Shown: one piece after another, positions 12,847 through 27,157 of the stretch | How positions within the stretch are numbered: position 1 is the first letter of the stretch | Layout of the letters: each line of letters opens with the position of its first letter | Assembly (NCBI GenBank): GCA_020536535.1 | Contig: JAHLWZ010000693.1 | Coordinates: 62,001-126,000, forward strand | Length of the DNA: 64,000 bases | Origin: Pelomyxa schiedti | Lineage: Eukaryota > Evosea > Pelobiontida > Pelomyxidae | Reading direction: 5' to 3' | Notes under the pieces: model-generated | Database searches by the model: none | What the model saw: only the letters and a program-made list of their open reading frames with translations | What the model was told of the DNA's origin: nothing | Program-made: the position numbers and the translations under genes

Positions 12847-13289
12847 AGATCTCGCGTACTTTGTACTCTGTTTGTTGTGACACGCGTCGCAAGTACGCAG
12901 TTTGGGGGTGGAGGACCGGGCGTTAGGCCGATGGTGTTAGGTTTTTTTTGGTTTGTTTTTCTTTTGGTCCTGCGAAGACGGGACAAATTTTGTTGAATAT
13001 CTTTTTTCCGAAGGAACAGGAACACATCCAAGGTGCCGATGGCAGAGCCGTTGGAAACCTTCCTTTAGAAGAACAAGGGACCACGAATTTCACATCTGTA
13101 GGGCGAAAGCAACCGTAGGAAGAAGATCTCCGTTTTGAGCCGGTTTTTGTACTGCTTTGTTTGGGAAAAACTCCAACGTCTTGAGCTTACGGGTAATTCA
13201 AGATAAAAAAAAACAAACGAACCAACCAAAAAAATCAAAAAACAACCAACACGCTACGCACACACACAACACCAGGTGGTCCAGAAACA
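12847..13289. promoter_or_regulatory. shared divergent 5' region of two adhesion-type genes
   Basis: About 440 bp lie between the start codons of the minus-strand SIB-like gene and the plus-strand EGF/LRR gene. No convincing coding exon was found here. The sequence holds T-rich and A-rich tracts and a CA-rich stretch near 13250-13275. Any promoter function is inferred from position only; no TATA or Inr element can be assigned with confidence. Confidence 0.4.
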
Positions 13290-16200
13290 ATGGTGTGTCG
13301 GCTACGACGTACGCGTGTGATTTTGGCTGCTCTGTTGGCCTTCGTGATCTGTATCCAGATCCCTTTTTCTTTTTCCCCTACGAATTCGTAGTTTTTTTTT
13401 TTTTTTTTTTTTTTCGTACCGATATATTTAAAAACCTTTAGGTCGGTGTGCTGCCGACTACACGTTGTATCCTACGATTTTCCTTGAGGCTGAATATCCC
13501 ACGTACACGGGCACTGGTTGGGAAGTTATTTCGCAGGAGCAATTCAACTCGTGTGGTTTAATTCTACGTGCAAATGCTGAATCTGACGAGGCAGGAAATT
13601 GGGCCACCTACATATTCAATGTTCCTTCGTAAGGATATTCTGTTCTTGAATCCAGCTTAAATTCCCAAGCACTGGAACTTACTGGTTGTGGGCCCGCGTA
13701 CAGAGTGTCATGTCCGGGAGTATCACTTTTCAAGGGTGCAATGTCCAAGTGGACACGGTTCGATTTACTTCCGTGAATGTTGTCTTCGACCCACTTTCAT
13801 ACAGAATGCTATTTTCTCTTGGTCGATGGGCTGGCCTCCCCTCTTTTCCTCCTCGTACATGGAATATCCCCATGGTTGGAGAAGAGCCACTTCATATACC
13901 TTCACTACTACTGGACCTCACAATTTGACTATTACCACTCGGTAAATGTTTTTTCTTTTTTTTATCTTCTCACTCTCTTAGAATGAAATATGCTACAATT
14001 GATAAGTTCATGTTTACTCAGGACGGTACCTCAACAGCACCCCCTTACTTCGATCTTGGGTATACTGCAATTAACATCCCAACCGGCAAATGTATAATTG
14101 TGTTTTTCCGGCACTTCATTTACTTTTTCTTTCCTAAATGAAGGTCAGACTGCCTACTTCGAGGCTGAGTATGGAGACACCACAGGGTTATCAATCATTG
14201 GCGCACCCGACGCCTCTAAGGAAGGAGCTATTTACAAAACTGCCAATGTGAGTGTCTGCACAACAAGTACTTCCGGGACTGCTGTTCGAGTGCGTTGTTG
14301 GGATTTTTTTTCCGTACTATTGACCTCCCTCCAGTTTAACCTGAATTTTTCGGATCCTAGTGTCTATCGTGCTGTGTGGTTGCGGCTGTTAGCTCCTTCA
14401 ACAAGTGCTAATGAGGCTTATATCATTGTAATCTTTCGTGTTCTATTTGAGACTGCTCATAATTTTATTTTTGATACCATAAGAATACTGGCAGTTGTTC
14501 TTCTGCCCTTGTACTCGCGGCACTTCCCTCTCCCGAATTTCAGTGGGTCAGAGTAAGTTCCCCTTGTTTTTTTATTATTGTTAACCCACACAGCTGTACA
14601 AACCCGTTTCTGTCGATAACGAGTTCCATTTGATCATTTCCCCAAAGGAACCTTATCTTTACATCGATAAAGTTTTCATTGGATATGCCGGCAACCCCTC
14701 TGATTCCGTGGATGCGCCTATTCCCGATGCTCGTACGCTACTCTTTCTGTACTCTGGAGATTAACACATATTTAGCATCATCATGTACCAAGAATGGTCT
14801 CTGTGACCCTGTAACCTCATGTACTTACACCACATCTGTTACCTGCTCAGCCTGCCCCACCCTCGGTTACAGCGGTGGTTGTGCTTTGCTTTCTACTCCG
14901 TCTTGTCAACCGGATGGGTGCAAACGTATTGTACCATTTGGTTGCTTTTACGATCGAACTGCTGCTTTAAGTGCCCTCAGTGATTCACTGCCCTTCCCAA
15001 CCTCAGCTCTGACGGTTGAAATGTGGATGCAACCTATGTTGGAAATGCTTACCAAGGACCATACTGTCTTTTCTTACGTGAGTAACAAACCAAATTTCTC
15101 TGAGCTCCACATCCGTTATAACCCGACAACCGGACTGTTCTTGTGCGTTTCGATTTATCTTTTTTTGTTCCTCTTACTGAAAACAGAAAAATTAATGGCA
15201 TTGCTTTCCGACCAACAACTAATGTATACCTGACAAAGAAGAACATGTGGTATCATGTCTCGGTACAATCATGACCTGGCTACATGATTTCGTAACCTTT
15301 CTCAAGGTAACTTGGGACATTGACGGCAAAACAGTAAAGCTCTATCTCAACAATCTTCTCAAGCACACCTGGCACTACACAGGGGTATAAATCTCGGGAG
15401 TGCTCTAGATTTTAACTTAACTCAGACTGTTACGTTTTACTCTCCTGGAGTTATTTCTCTTGGGAAACCAATTTCTTATGGTATTGCTTTTGGTCGTGGC
15501 CTTTCTTACAAACCCAGGAAAATCGTTTACTTACTCTGACGGTTCGGAACCAAGTTTTTCTATCGACGAGCTGCATATTTGGAATAAAGTTTTAGACAGT
15601 TCCGAATGGACACCTTACCAATCCGCACCGATTACTGTGGCTGTAGCTAATCTACTGTGTAAGTGATTCCACCGTTTGTTCAATCCTTATTTTGGTTAGA
15701 TTCCTTCAGTTTCGGAACTGCGGTGGATACTTTCAGTGTGTCTGTTCCTGTTTGCCCGGCCATAACCTCGGACACTTTTTTACCATACAAGATCACACTC
15801 CGTCCAAGCGAAGGTAAGCCTGACTGTTCTCGTTCTTCTCTAAGCACTGATAGCTGTTGCTCTACGCAATTTATACTATTCTATGGGCGGTGCCAGCTGG
15901 GGTGTTAACGTTAACTGGTTGTATGATAAACCTTGCAATGGGTCTTCTCCCGTTTGGTTCGGTATCGACTGCAACTCCAACGGTCGTGTGTCTGCGATGT
16001 AATGCCATAGTATTTGCGAGTTAGTATTCACTCCCTTAGAAATCTTCCATACAACAACTTGGTGGGCAAGTTCCCTGAGTTCTATGACCAAAAGTTTTTC
16101 ACCTCTTTAACTTCTCTGGATCTCTTGTATGAACTCCCCACCCATAACCTGAACTAACATAGTCAAGAATTTTGTCAGAGAATTCCATAAGCGGCCCAGT

Positions 16201-19200
16201 TCCTGACGATATTGGTTTCTTGGAATCCGTAACATCAATGTATAAAGAGTGTGAATCTACTTGTTAAGTTAACTTGTTAAAGATTTGCCTACGGAAACAA
16301 ACTGACTGCGCTCCCTTCGACTTTCTCAAAGCTCACTAATCTGACCCAACTGTATGTACTTCTTTTCTCGAATAGCGCTTAATTGGCAAAGGTTTTTGCA
16401 GGACAATCTTCTCTCGGGATCTGTCCCTGAAATGTTCGCTACAATGGAAGAACTGACCTATCTGTAAGTTTGTACTGTTCTAGATTGTTTTGACCACTGC
16501 CAAGGTACCTCTCTGACAACGCTTTGACTGGTAGTGTGCCTGTTTCTCTGGCTGACAGCAATATCAAATTCTTGTAAGATTTTCCTGTAGTTTCTCGCGT
16601 TCTAATTTCCGAAAGGGATTTGAGCAATAACCAACTTTCTGGAACTCTTCCAGAAGAGATAGTGAGCTCTCAAATTTATTATATGTTGCACCCCTTTGCT
16701 TTGCCTTGCTTTTGTAACTTCTCTTAGGGATCTGTCAAACAACCAGCTGAGCGGTTTGATCCCTGACAGAACCCCTCAGGACGACAGTAATATGATTCAA
16801 ATGTTTCCCTCTCCCCCTACATCGTGCCTTGTAATTTGCTGGTAGGGACCTTGGGGGCAATAGTTTCCGTTGCATGCTTCCGCCGTTTATGCGTTTGGAC
16901 ACTCTTAAGTTCAAGATCGATGTACAAGGAACTATTTTCTTCTGCCCAACGAACGAAATTTCTGCTGCTGTTGTCAATGAGGCCTGTGGTATGCTACGCT
17001 TCCCCCCAAAGTTCTGGATTCACTTTCCTCTAGAGAGTGTATTTATCAACAGTATTACCCCGTCTGACTGGAACGTTTCCAAAGGCTTCGATCACGTTGT
17101 TGCCACATTGAATGTATCTTCTGTTCACAAGTGTGCTGGTGTTGTTGTTGAGTTCTTGGGACTCGGTCTCGTTAAACCATTCTCTGTTGCTGAGGATGAA
17201 ATCAAAATTTACCTCCCGGAGGCGCCCACAGCGGCCTACCCACTGCGCATCAAGTGGTTGGGTGATTTCTACAACGATACCTACATTTCCAGCAACATGG
17301 TTGATATTACTTACTGGAAGCCTTGCCCAGATAACTGTGTTAAACCTTATGGCGTTTGCATGGGCATAAGTGGAATTTGCCAGTGTAATACAACATGGGA
17401 TGGGCCGGATTGCCACAGCAAAGCGTGCCCAGGCAATTGCAACAGTCATGGTGTGTGCGACGGTCTTACTGGTAAATGTAATTGCACGGACCCGTGGTTT
17501 GGAGTTTCTTGTAATGCTGCTCGCCAGGATTGTGCCGCTTTGAATTACTGTTCTGGGTTTGTGTACTCTTGCTTTAGGTTATCCTCACTTCCTCTGCAGA
17601 ACCGGACAATGTGATATTTACAAAGGGACATGCTCGTGCTACCTTGGTTACTGGTGTGTGTACTCGGTCTCTTTCCAATTCTTACACATGTAGGGGTGAT
17701 GACTGCTCTAATAAGACTTGCCCTCCTTACAAAAAACCATTTTGTAACCATGGGTGGTGTAACGGAACAGCGGGCACCTGTGTCTGCACTTCCGGGTGGG
17801 CAGGGGATGCTTGTGATAAGCCTGCAAAGCCCTGTCCAGCAAACTGTACCAATGAAGTTCAGGGAAGTTGTGACCTTGTCTCTGGTAAGTTTTTTATTGG
17901 CCCTTATTTTGTTTCACGTTTCCTCAGGAACTTGTGTGTGCTACCAGGTTGGATCGATAAAGTGGGGAGGCCCGAACTGCAGCGAGGCTGTGTGCCTTCC
18001 TGCTTGCGTTTCAGGTCAAGGCTCCTGTGAGAATAGCACCTGCAAGTGTGCGGCTGGATATCAAGGGGCAGACTGTGGCGTATTGCATATTCCTTGTCTC
18101 AATAATTGTACTGACCAAGGGTCTTGTGACTACCGATTTGGAAATTGCACCTGCGAATATGGTTTCAGGGTACTGTTCTTGTTCCTTTGTAGTGAATGTG
18201 TTAATTTTGTATAGGGAGAGGACTGCAGCCTTTTCGTCTGTGCAGGCACACCTGAGTGCAATTCGCCTCACGGCACCTGCAATCAAACGGATGGCACTTG
18301 CCTCTGCCAGGATGACCGAGGCACTACAGGAGAATACTATACCGGCTTCCGTTGCCAATACCAGAACTTCCAATGCCCAGGCACTCCTACGTGCTCTGGT
18401 CATGGTTTTTGTGACAAGTCTGACGGAATTTGTACCTGCTCTTATCCCTACGATTGGGCAAGTGCTACAGATTGTTCCATTGCTTTATGTCCTAAAAACT
18501 GTTCCTACCCTCAAGGTACATATTTTTGAGGAACTTCATCTTTTTACCACTCCCTTTAGGAGTATGTGACAGATCCACTGGCAAGTGCGCGTGCACTTCG
18601 GAGTACAATACTACCCAGGACTGCTCCTATAAGCACAGTATATTACATTATCCATAAACCCTTTGCCGACAATTAATAACAGTTGATTGCCCGGCAAGCT
18701 GCAACCACGGCTATTGTGATTACATGGTTGGAGAATGCAAGTGCGACGTTGGATACGGTGATGCCACCAACACCACTTACTGTGATTTCCTACTGTGTCC
18801 CGCCAACTGTAACGGGCAGGGGGCCTGCATAAACGGGTCTTGCGACTGCATTACTGGTTTGTGTCTGAGTTTTTGTGATTTTCTGAACCTGGCTAAGGTT
18901 GGTCTGGATCCAGTTGTGCCATCTCCAATGTCAGTTGCCCTGATAACTGCAATGCCCCTAATGGCTACTGCACAACAGACGGTGAATGTTTCTGCTACGG
19001 CACCTTCTATGGCCCCGCTTGCGCGGACAGTTGGCTTCTCTCTTTTCTTCCTTTTTTTTAAAAACCCTTTTAGAGAGTTGTTACTCTGGTTGCTCTGGGC
19101 ATGGTCTCTGTGATACTGTCACAGGCACTTGCACCTGCGACCCTGGTTTTGAACTTCCGGACTGCTATATTAACTTGTGTTCATTGAACGACTACTGCAC

Positions 19201-21367
19201 TTCCAACAAGCGTGGTACTTGTGATTCTCTGTCGGGAACGTGCAACTGCATTTCTCCGTATTGGGGATCCTCTTGCGAAAATATTTGGTGTCCTTCGAAC
19301 TGTACAGGACACGGGAATTGCTCATACGAAACGTTGTTCCTTTACCTTTATGTAAGTATTTAACGTTACGTAGTGGAGTGTGCACGTGTGAAGACGTCTA
19401 TATAGGCACAGTATGTTTCTGTTTCCCTCATTTTTTCTTTCCCGCTGTGGTACTAAGGACAATAAAGGCTTGTGAGACCTTCTCTGTTGCTTGCCCTCCC
19501 GATCGTATGAATGAGTGCAATGGCAACGGCAAATGTGACAATACGGTGGGTGTCTGCGATTGCCAGAGCGGCTTCTTTGGTACAGAGTGCAACCAACGTA
19601 TGTGTCCTTTCGTATAAATCGCCATTGACCTATAAAGGCTGGTGCCCAAATAACTGTTCTGATCATGGTACCTGCAATTATGCAACTGGGGAATGCACAT
19701 GTAACGTCGGTTGGAATGAGCCAACCGACATTACTTGCTCTGTGAGATACGTTGACTGCTTGTAGGTGTAGTTTCCTTGACACTTTGTTGTAACTATACG
19801 CAGGGAGCCAAATTGCACTGGTAATGGCTTCTGCAATAAGTATATCGAGACGGCTGGGCACGGTACCTGTTATTGTTATTCCGGTTACTATGGAGACAGT
19901 TGCGAGTTCAAGTCTTGCCCTCCTCGTTGTGATGAGCACGGCACTTGTGAATCGAACGGCACTTGCACGTGTGACCAGTATTGGAACGGGACTGCTTGTC
20001 TCGAGCCGACGAGTATGTGTTCCTTCCTTTGGTCTTATGTACCCATTTAAACAGAGCCATGCCCTGGTGATTGCTACACTCCTCATGGTACATGCAATCA
20101 TGTTTCTGGAAACTGCACATGCGCTATACCTTATGAGCTACCCTATTGTCAATATGGTATCAATCAGCCACTCTTTTATATTTTAATCATTGTTTTCCCA
20201 GCTCCGTGCTATTTGGATTGTTCTGGCCATGGTACCTGCATTCGAGAGAATGGCACCTGCACTTGCCAACAGTATTATAGTGGCGCTGGTTGTCAGATAG
20301 CCAACCTTCCTTGCGTTCCTTCCTGCACTATACATGGGAAGTGTGATCCGAAGTGCGCTTTCTCCTCAGTTAATTTTTTATGTAACTCCGCTTCAGTACT
20401 GGAACTTGTGTGTGCTCTGGAGGTTTCCATGGAACTACGTGCAACAACAAAACTGTATGGGTTTCTAAATGCTTGTCCCTATTTAACGGTTTCAGTGCCC
20501 TGGTGCGACACCCTGCAACAGCAAGGGTACCTGTGATTGGAGTACAGGAACGTGCACTTGCCCAGACCCAGAGTGGCAAGGGGATGCTTGCCAAATCCCC
20601 AACTGTGCGTTTTTACATTCTGACTTTTTTGGGTTTAACATGTGTCAAGTGCCTTGCCCCGGTAATTGTACAAATTCCACACACGGCCTGTGCAATGCCC
20701 AAACTGTAATCCCTCACACTCTCCAACAATCATTCTAAATCACAAAAGGGAACCTGCTCTTGCCGTTACCCTTACTTCGGGTCATCATGCTCCAACAGTA
20801 CTTTCTTCCTTTCCCTTATTTTCCTCTTATGGTTCCCCAGTACACTGCCCAAATCAGTGCAGAGGCTACGGCACATGTAATAACATCACCGGAGTTTGCA
20901 CCTGCTTCGGAAGACATCTTCCTCCCGACTGCTTCTTCAGTAAGCCTTCACTCTTCTTGTTCTTCATACCACCCCTACTTACTTTACCCACAGGCTCGTG
21001 CCCGGGTAACTGCAGCGGGCATGGTACCTGCAACCCATTCACTGGTCTGTGCACTTGCTCTCCTTATGACATGTGGGGCGGCGACGATTGCAACACCCGA
21101 CTCTGCCCTATGGACTGCTCCGGCTCCGGCACATGCAAGAGCAGCGGCAAGTGCGATTGCAAGATTGGAACCACCGGCGACGGTTGCCAGAAGGAGAACT
21201 GGTGGATAATCGTTGTCTGTGCCTGTGGTGGCTCCCTCATCCTGGTTGGTGGTGCCTTCGGTGCATTCATGGCCATCAGACAGTTCCGAATCAGCCAAGC
21301 CACCAAGCGCAAGATAGCCAACCAAGGCAAGTACTCTAGTGCTGAGATGGCGCCCTCTGGGCATTGA
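13290..21367 (+). CDS. giant EGF/LRR/LamG/CBM6-like single-pass surface protein
   Basis: A large, densely interrupted gene for a type I surface protein. The start MVCRLRRTRVILAALLAFV is a signal peptide. Next come two CBM6-like beta-sandwich segments (IFLEAEYPTYTGTGWEV and AYFEAEYGDTTGL), a Cys-rich segment, and a LamG/concanavalin-like domain (PFPTSALTVEMWMQPML). A plant-type LRR cap (WLYDKPCNGSSPVWFGIDC) leads into about six LRRs with LSGSVPEMF, LTGSVPVSL and LSGTLPEEI, then a further beta domain. From about 17.3 kb to 21.2 kb there are some 25 tenascin-type EGF repeats (CPGNCSGHGTCN, CTCDPGF). The helix WWIIVVCACGGSLILVGGAF spans the membrane, followed by a basic tail ending EMAPSGH. Exon 1 probably ends after about 20 codons; the donor is uncertain because a 23-nt T tract follows. 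Role in adhesion or binding of glycans is inferred from domains. Confidence 0.82.
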
Positions 21368-23407
<2,040 letters not shown>

Positions 23408-23558
23408 GACCTCCCCTTTACATAAGCAGACCTTGGTGCATAAGCTACCAAACTGACTGACCACTGAGCATGCGAATACCGCAGTGCACTGGGTCTGCAG
23501 CAAAAGGGGGGGTGTAAAACACCTCTACACAGCAGGCTGATAACGCGGGTCTGGAGGT

Positions 23559-23628
23559 GTGCTCTGGTGACGAAGTGGGACAACAAATACCTGCTTGGTA
23601 ATGTTCTGCTACTGATGATATTGAGCAC
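23559..23628 (+). promoter_or_regulatory. candidate SECIS element in the TrxR 3' UTR
   Basis: A hairpin with the layout of a eukaryotic form 2 SECIS. The basal helix pairs GTGCTC (23559-23564) with GAGCAC (23623-23628). The 5' core GTGAC starts at 23567 and the 3' core is within TGATGAT (23613-23619), allowing tandem G.A pairs. The helix above pairs GTGGGACAAC with GTTCTGCTAC allowing two mismatches. Three unpaired adenines sit at 23585-23587, and a small apical helix pairs TACC with GGTA around a TGCTT loop. The register of the G.A quartet is ambiguous between two positions, which changes the core-to-AAA distance from about 11 to 14 nt. It was read by eye, not folded. Confidence 0.72.
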
Positions 23629-23727
23629 AAGAAAAACCTCTGGAACCACGTTTTGGCCAAATCCACGACACAAACCAAACCTATCCAATTAAAAACACAA
23701 AGACAAACTAAAAGAAAGTACTTTTTG

Positions 23728-24195
23728 TTACTCCAAGCTCTTTCTAGTCTTTTTTGTGAGCCCGCCCCTGATTTCCTTGAAGATGCGATCAACTTGCAAC
23801 TTGTTGAAAGCTTCGGAACCCGAGTGGAAGGAATACAACGCGGAATCAAATCGTTGAACGAGGCTGTGGTTGCAACAAGAGTTATTCAGGCACAGATTTC
23901 TGAGGGTCAGGAGATGTGCCTCCAGCATCTCAAGCGACTTCTGAAAACGAGCAATGGCGCGTTGGGCGGCCGACACCGAAATCAGATCGCAACTTGCGCG
24001 TTCAAGCACTGAAGTCAGAATTGTGGTGAGCTCGTCACTGGCGCACTCGAGCTCCTCGTTGGCGTCGCACACGTGATTGGCACAATCACGGATAGAGAGA
24101 GGGTCCTCCTTCAGAGTGAGATTTGCAACCTGCGCACACAGAGTGTTGATTTGTTCCGACAACGACGGTTGTTCTTCTCGTTGCATGTCTGCCAT
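23728..24195 (-). CDS. small helical protein of unknown function (155 aa)
   Basis: A single open frame from MADMQREEQPSL to KKTRKSLE. I do not recognise the family. It looks mostly alpha-helical, with heptad-like stretches (SEQINTLCAQVANL, AIARFQKSLEMLEAHLL) that could form a coiled coil, and it is unusually Cys-rich for a cytosolic helical protein (LCLNNSCCNHSL). No signal peptide or membrane segment. The start was placed at MADMQ because the frame upstream looks untranslated. It converges on the TrxR gene, its stop lying about 100 bp from the SECIS candidate, and diverges from the MFS gene with about 200 bp between starts. A hidden small intron cannot be excluded. Confidence 0.55.
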   Translation of the reverse strand: MADMQREEQPSLSEQINTLCAQVANLTLKEDPLSIRDCANHVCDANEELECASDELTTILTSVLERASCDLISVSAAQRAIARFQKSLEMLEAHLLTLRNLCLNNSCCNHSLVQRFDSALYSFHSGSEAFNKLQVDRIFKEIRGGLTKKTRKSLE

Positions 24196-24399
24196 GTTGT
24201 TTTTAATCAGCAGGAATCCTGTTGTGTGTGATTCACTCGTTGTGTAAAACGACTTACTTCCCTGGGTGCGGTATTCCGTAGTCTTGGACAACGCCTCGTG
24301 CTCGGTGCCTCTTTTTCGTTTTGCTGTCCGTTTTGTTTTTGGTTTCCCTTAAAAAGTGCCGAAAAAAACTTGACCTTATCACCGGTGACCTGTACATTG
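24196..24399. promoter_or_regulatory. divergent 5' region between the 155-aa gene and the MFS gene
   Basis: About 200 bp separate the two start codons on opposite strands. No exon was seen. A shared promoter region is inferred from the layout only. Confidence 0.35.
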
Positions 24400-26977
24400 A
24401 TGGCGGGCATTCCGCCATGGGCAGAAGATGATGAAGTGGACTTGGGAAGCGTCTCTACACACCGGCAACGGCGTGGGGGGCCCGCTGCTGACTCCCACAC
24501 AACAACCACCGGTGCACACAGCGAGGCATCTACAGCACACCAACAGCAGCAACCGCCGCCAACAACGACAGAGACAACAGCAACAACTACTATGGCAGCG
24601 GCCCCAACGGAAGCCAAAATCAAAGCAGGCAGTGATGCGGAGGCGGCGGTGAGGGGGGAGCTGGAGGCGCAGCAGCAGGAGGCGGAGGGGGAGGGGGACG
24701 CGGTGGAGCTGGGAGGCGGGGGTGGGGAGGGGGAGGGAGAGAGCGACGGGGTGGTGCGGGTGAGGCTGAGCGAGGCTCTGGGCATGGCGGGATACGGGAG
24801 ATATCAGCGCCGCTTGTTGTTCATCGTTGGATTCAGCTTGTGTGTGGCTCGTGGTCGTGGTCGTGGTCGTGGTTGCGGTGGCTTGGGGGCAGTTTTTTTT
24901 TTTTTTTTGGGTTTTTGTTTGGACTTTGGGTTTTGGATTTGGTTTCGCTTGGGTTATGATTTGGTTTTTGTTTCTATTTGGTTGAGGTTGAACTAGTCTG
25001 TTTGGGTTTCATTTGTTCCTCTTGGATGTTTTTGCTGATTGGTGTGTGAATAGATTTGCAGATGCTTGTGAACTCATGCTTCTGCCCTGGATCCAAGTAT
25101 TTTCCTTTATTATTTAAGAAACTGTTCTGCTCTTCTTCTGGTTTACTCTTACCAGCATGGTGTGGAATGTGACCCCTCAATGAATGTCACAGACAAACAA
25201 GCTTCCTCAATATCTGCCATGGTATTTTTGGGCATGCTAACTGGTGCTGTACTCTCTGGTGTAGGTTTTTATTAATTTCTTTTTTGGGTGAGACTTAATT
25301 AATACAGTTGATCTCTGATAGCATTGGGCGTCGACCTTCCTTACTTTTTTCAACTTTTCTTGTTGCTGTATTTGGGCTTCTATCTGCAGTTTCCACATCG
25401 ATTGTCATGCTTGATGCAATTCGATTTTTGGTTGGCATAGGTGTTTCTGGCACTCCAGCCGCTATAGCATTATACACAGTTTGTTGGCAGCACTTATTTT
25501 TATTCTATCATGTCAAGTAAACTTAGGAATTTTTGCCAACTGAATTCAGAGGCCAAAACTTAGTACTGTACCTAGTTTTCTTCTCTGTGGGTACATCTGC
25601 CCTTGCCATTTTCTTACACAATTAAACATTTTTTAGGATCTATTTTTGTTTCACTCCTGTCGTGGGCCACTCTTCCCACTCTTGGGTACCCACACAATCA
25701 CTGAATTTTTCCAATTCTTTATAGATGGCGGTTCTTATTATTCTTCTCGGCAATACCGGCATTGATTATGCTATTCATTTCCATCCCACTGTTACCTGAA
25801 TCTCCTCGATTTCTATTAGTCAAACCAGAGCAAAGGCTACTGTGTTCGTGGGGGAAACGCACTGGTATATGCACGAAACCATGATCGGCACTTAACATGC
25901 AGCAGGTGGTCGTGCTGCATTGAACTCTCTAAAAACCGTTGCACGAGTCAACAGAAGAGCTTTGCCATCCAAAATTGAAATTGTGCTTGATAACAGACCT
26001 CCTCTGGGAACCAAACATGATTGTATCAATCCTGAGGGAGACCGGGCCGCACCCAAAGGAAAGCTCTACACCCTTCAAAAAAGTTGTCAAAGGCTTTTGA
26101 CTCCTCCACTCCTGTGCCCATTTCTTCTTCTATGCTTGTTGTTCTTCTTGATGGCCTTTCTTTATTACGGACTTGTGCTGGTATCAATCCCACTCCCACA
26201 AAAGGAAAGAATATAAATTCGAAGGGAAAAAAAGCTATCTGTGTCTCTTATTGCTGCTGACTCTCAACTTCCATTGTGTGAAGGCTCAAGTACAATTCAC
26301 CAGCTCTCTAATTGGGACTACCTGCAAGTTGTTATCTCGAATGCAGCAGAGGTCAGCCACTTCCTCAACACCACCGAAAAAACATCACTTGACGCCTCAC
26401 AAAAAAATAGATGCCAGGCCTAATGTTTATGTATTTACTTCTTGACCGCATCGGGCGCCGTTACACAATTTCTGTTTCATTTCTTTTAAGTGGGATTGTT
26501 GTATCCATTCTCATTTTTCCACGTGTTTCTGGGGTCACTCAGGTTGCATATCGCATTTCATCCCTTTTTTTCCCAACTGCACACAGTGTGTAATACTGTT
26601 CCTATCCCGAGCTTTTGCTTTGTCATTCAACCAGTCGTTATGGGTTTATACAACTGAAGTAACTACTACCCCCATTTTCCTCCTTCTAAAAAAACTGCAG
26701 GTGTTTCCTACGGCAATTCGCACAACAGCATTGGGTGTTGTCACTAGCTTTGCCAGACTAGGAGGTGTTTTTGCTCCGGTCTTCCTTGCGCATGTATTTC
26801 TTCCCTTTATGTGTAATAATAATAAATGCACCCTAAATGAAACAAAAGGTTTTCCAAGAGGGTTCAGCGGGCCATGGGCTCGTACTTGGGTCATGTGTTG
26901 CAGTTGCTTTCACGTCATGCATTGTTGCCCTGTTGCTTCCCTCAGAAACTGGGCACCAAGGCTTATTGGACACCTAA
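24400..26977 (+). CDS. SV2/SVOP-like MFS transporter
   Basis: A 12-helix major facilitator transporter in the sugar-transporter clan, resembling SV2/SVOP proteins. A long disordered, Gln/Thr/Gly-rich N-terminus (MAGIPPWAEDDEVDL onward) leads to LSEALGMAGYGRYQRRLL, typical of the SV2 entry to helix 1. Motif A appears after helix 2 as GVISDSIGRRPSLL and again in the second half as LDRIGRRYTISVSF. The sixth-helix exit has LPESPRFLLVKPEQ, and YTTEVFPTAIRTTALG precedes helix 11. The protein ends with VAFTSCIVALLLPSETGHQG and TAA at 26975-26977. An insertion of about 100 residues sits between the halves. Many introns; substrate unknown. Confidence 0.85.
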
Positions 26978-27157
26978 AAGGACACATTTGGCACTTTTGC
27001 AAGAACCGCCCTTGCCTGCCATGATTTTGAAATGAAATCAGGCAATCGTAAGAATGGCAGGATTGCGGTTGTGAGAAAGATGGATCCGTCAACAATTTAG
27101 CCTAAGCCGGGCCGTTTTTGATTCTTCACGCAAAAAACAAAAAAACCAAGTGGAGGC

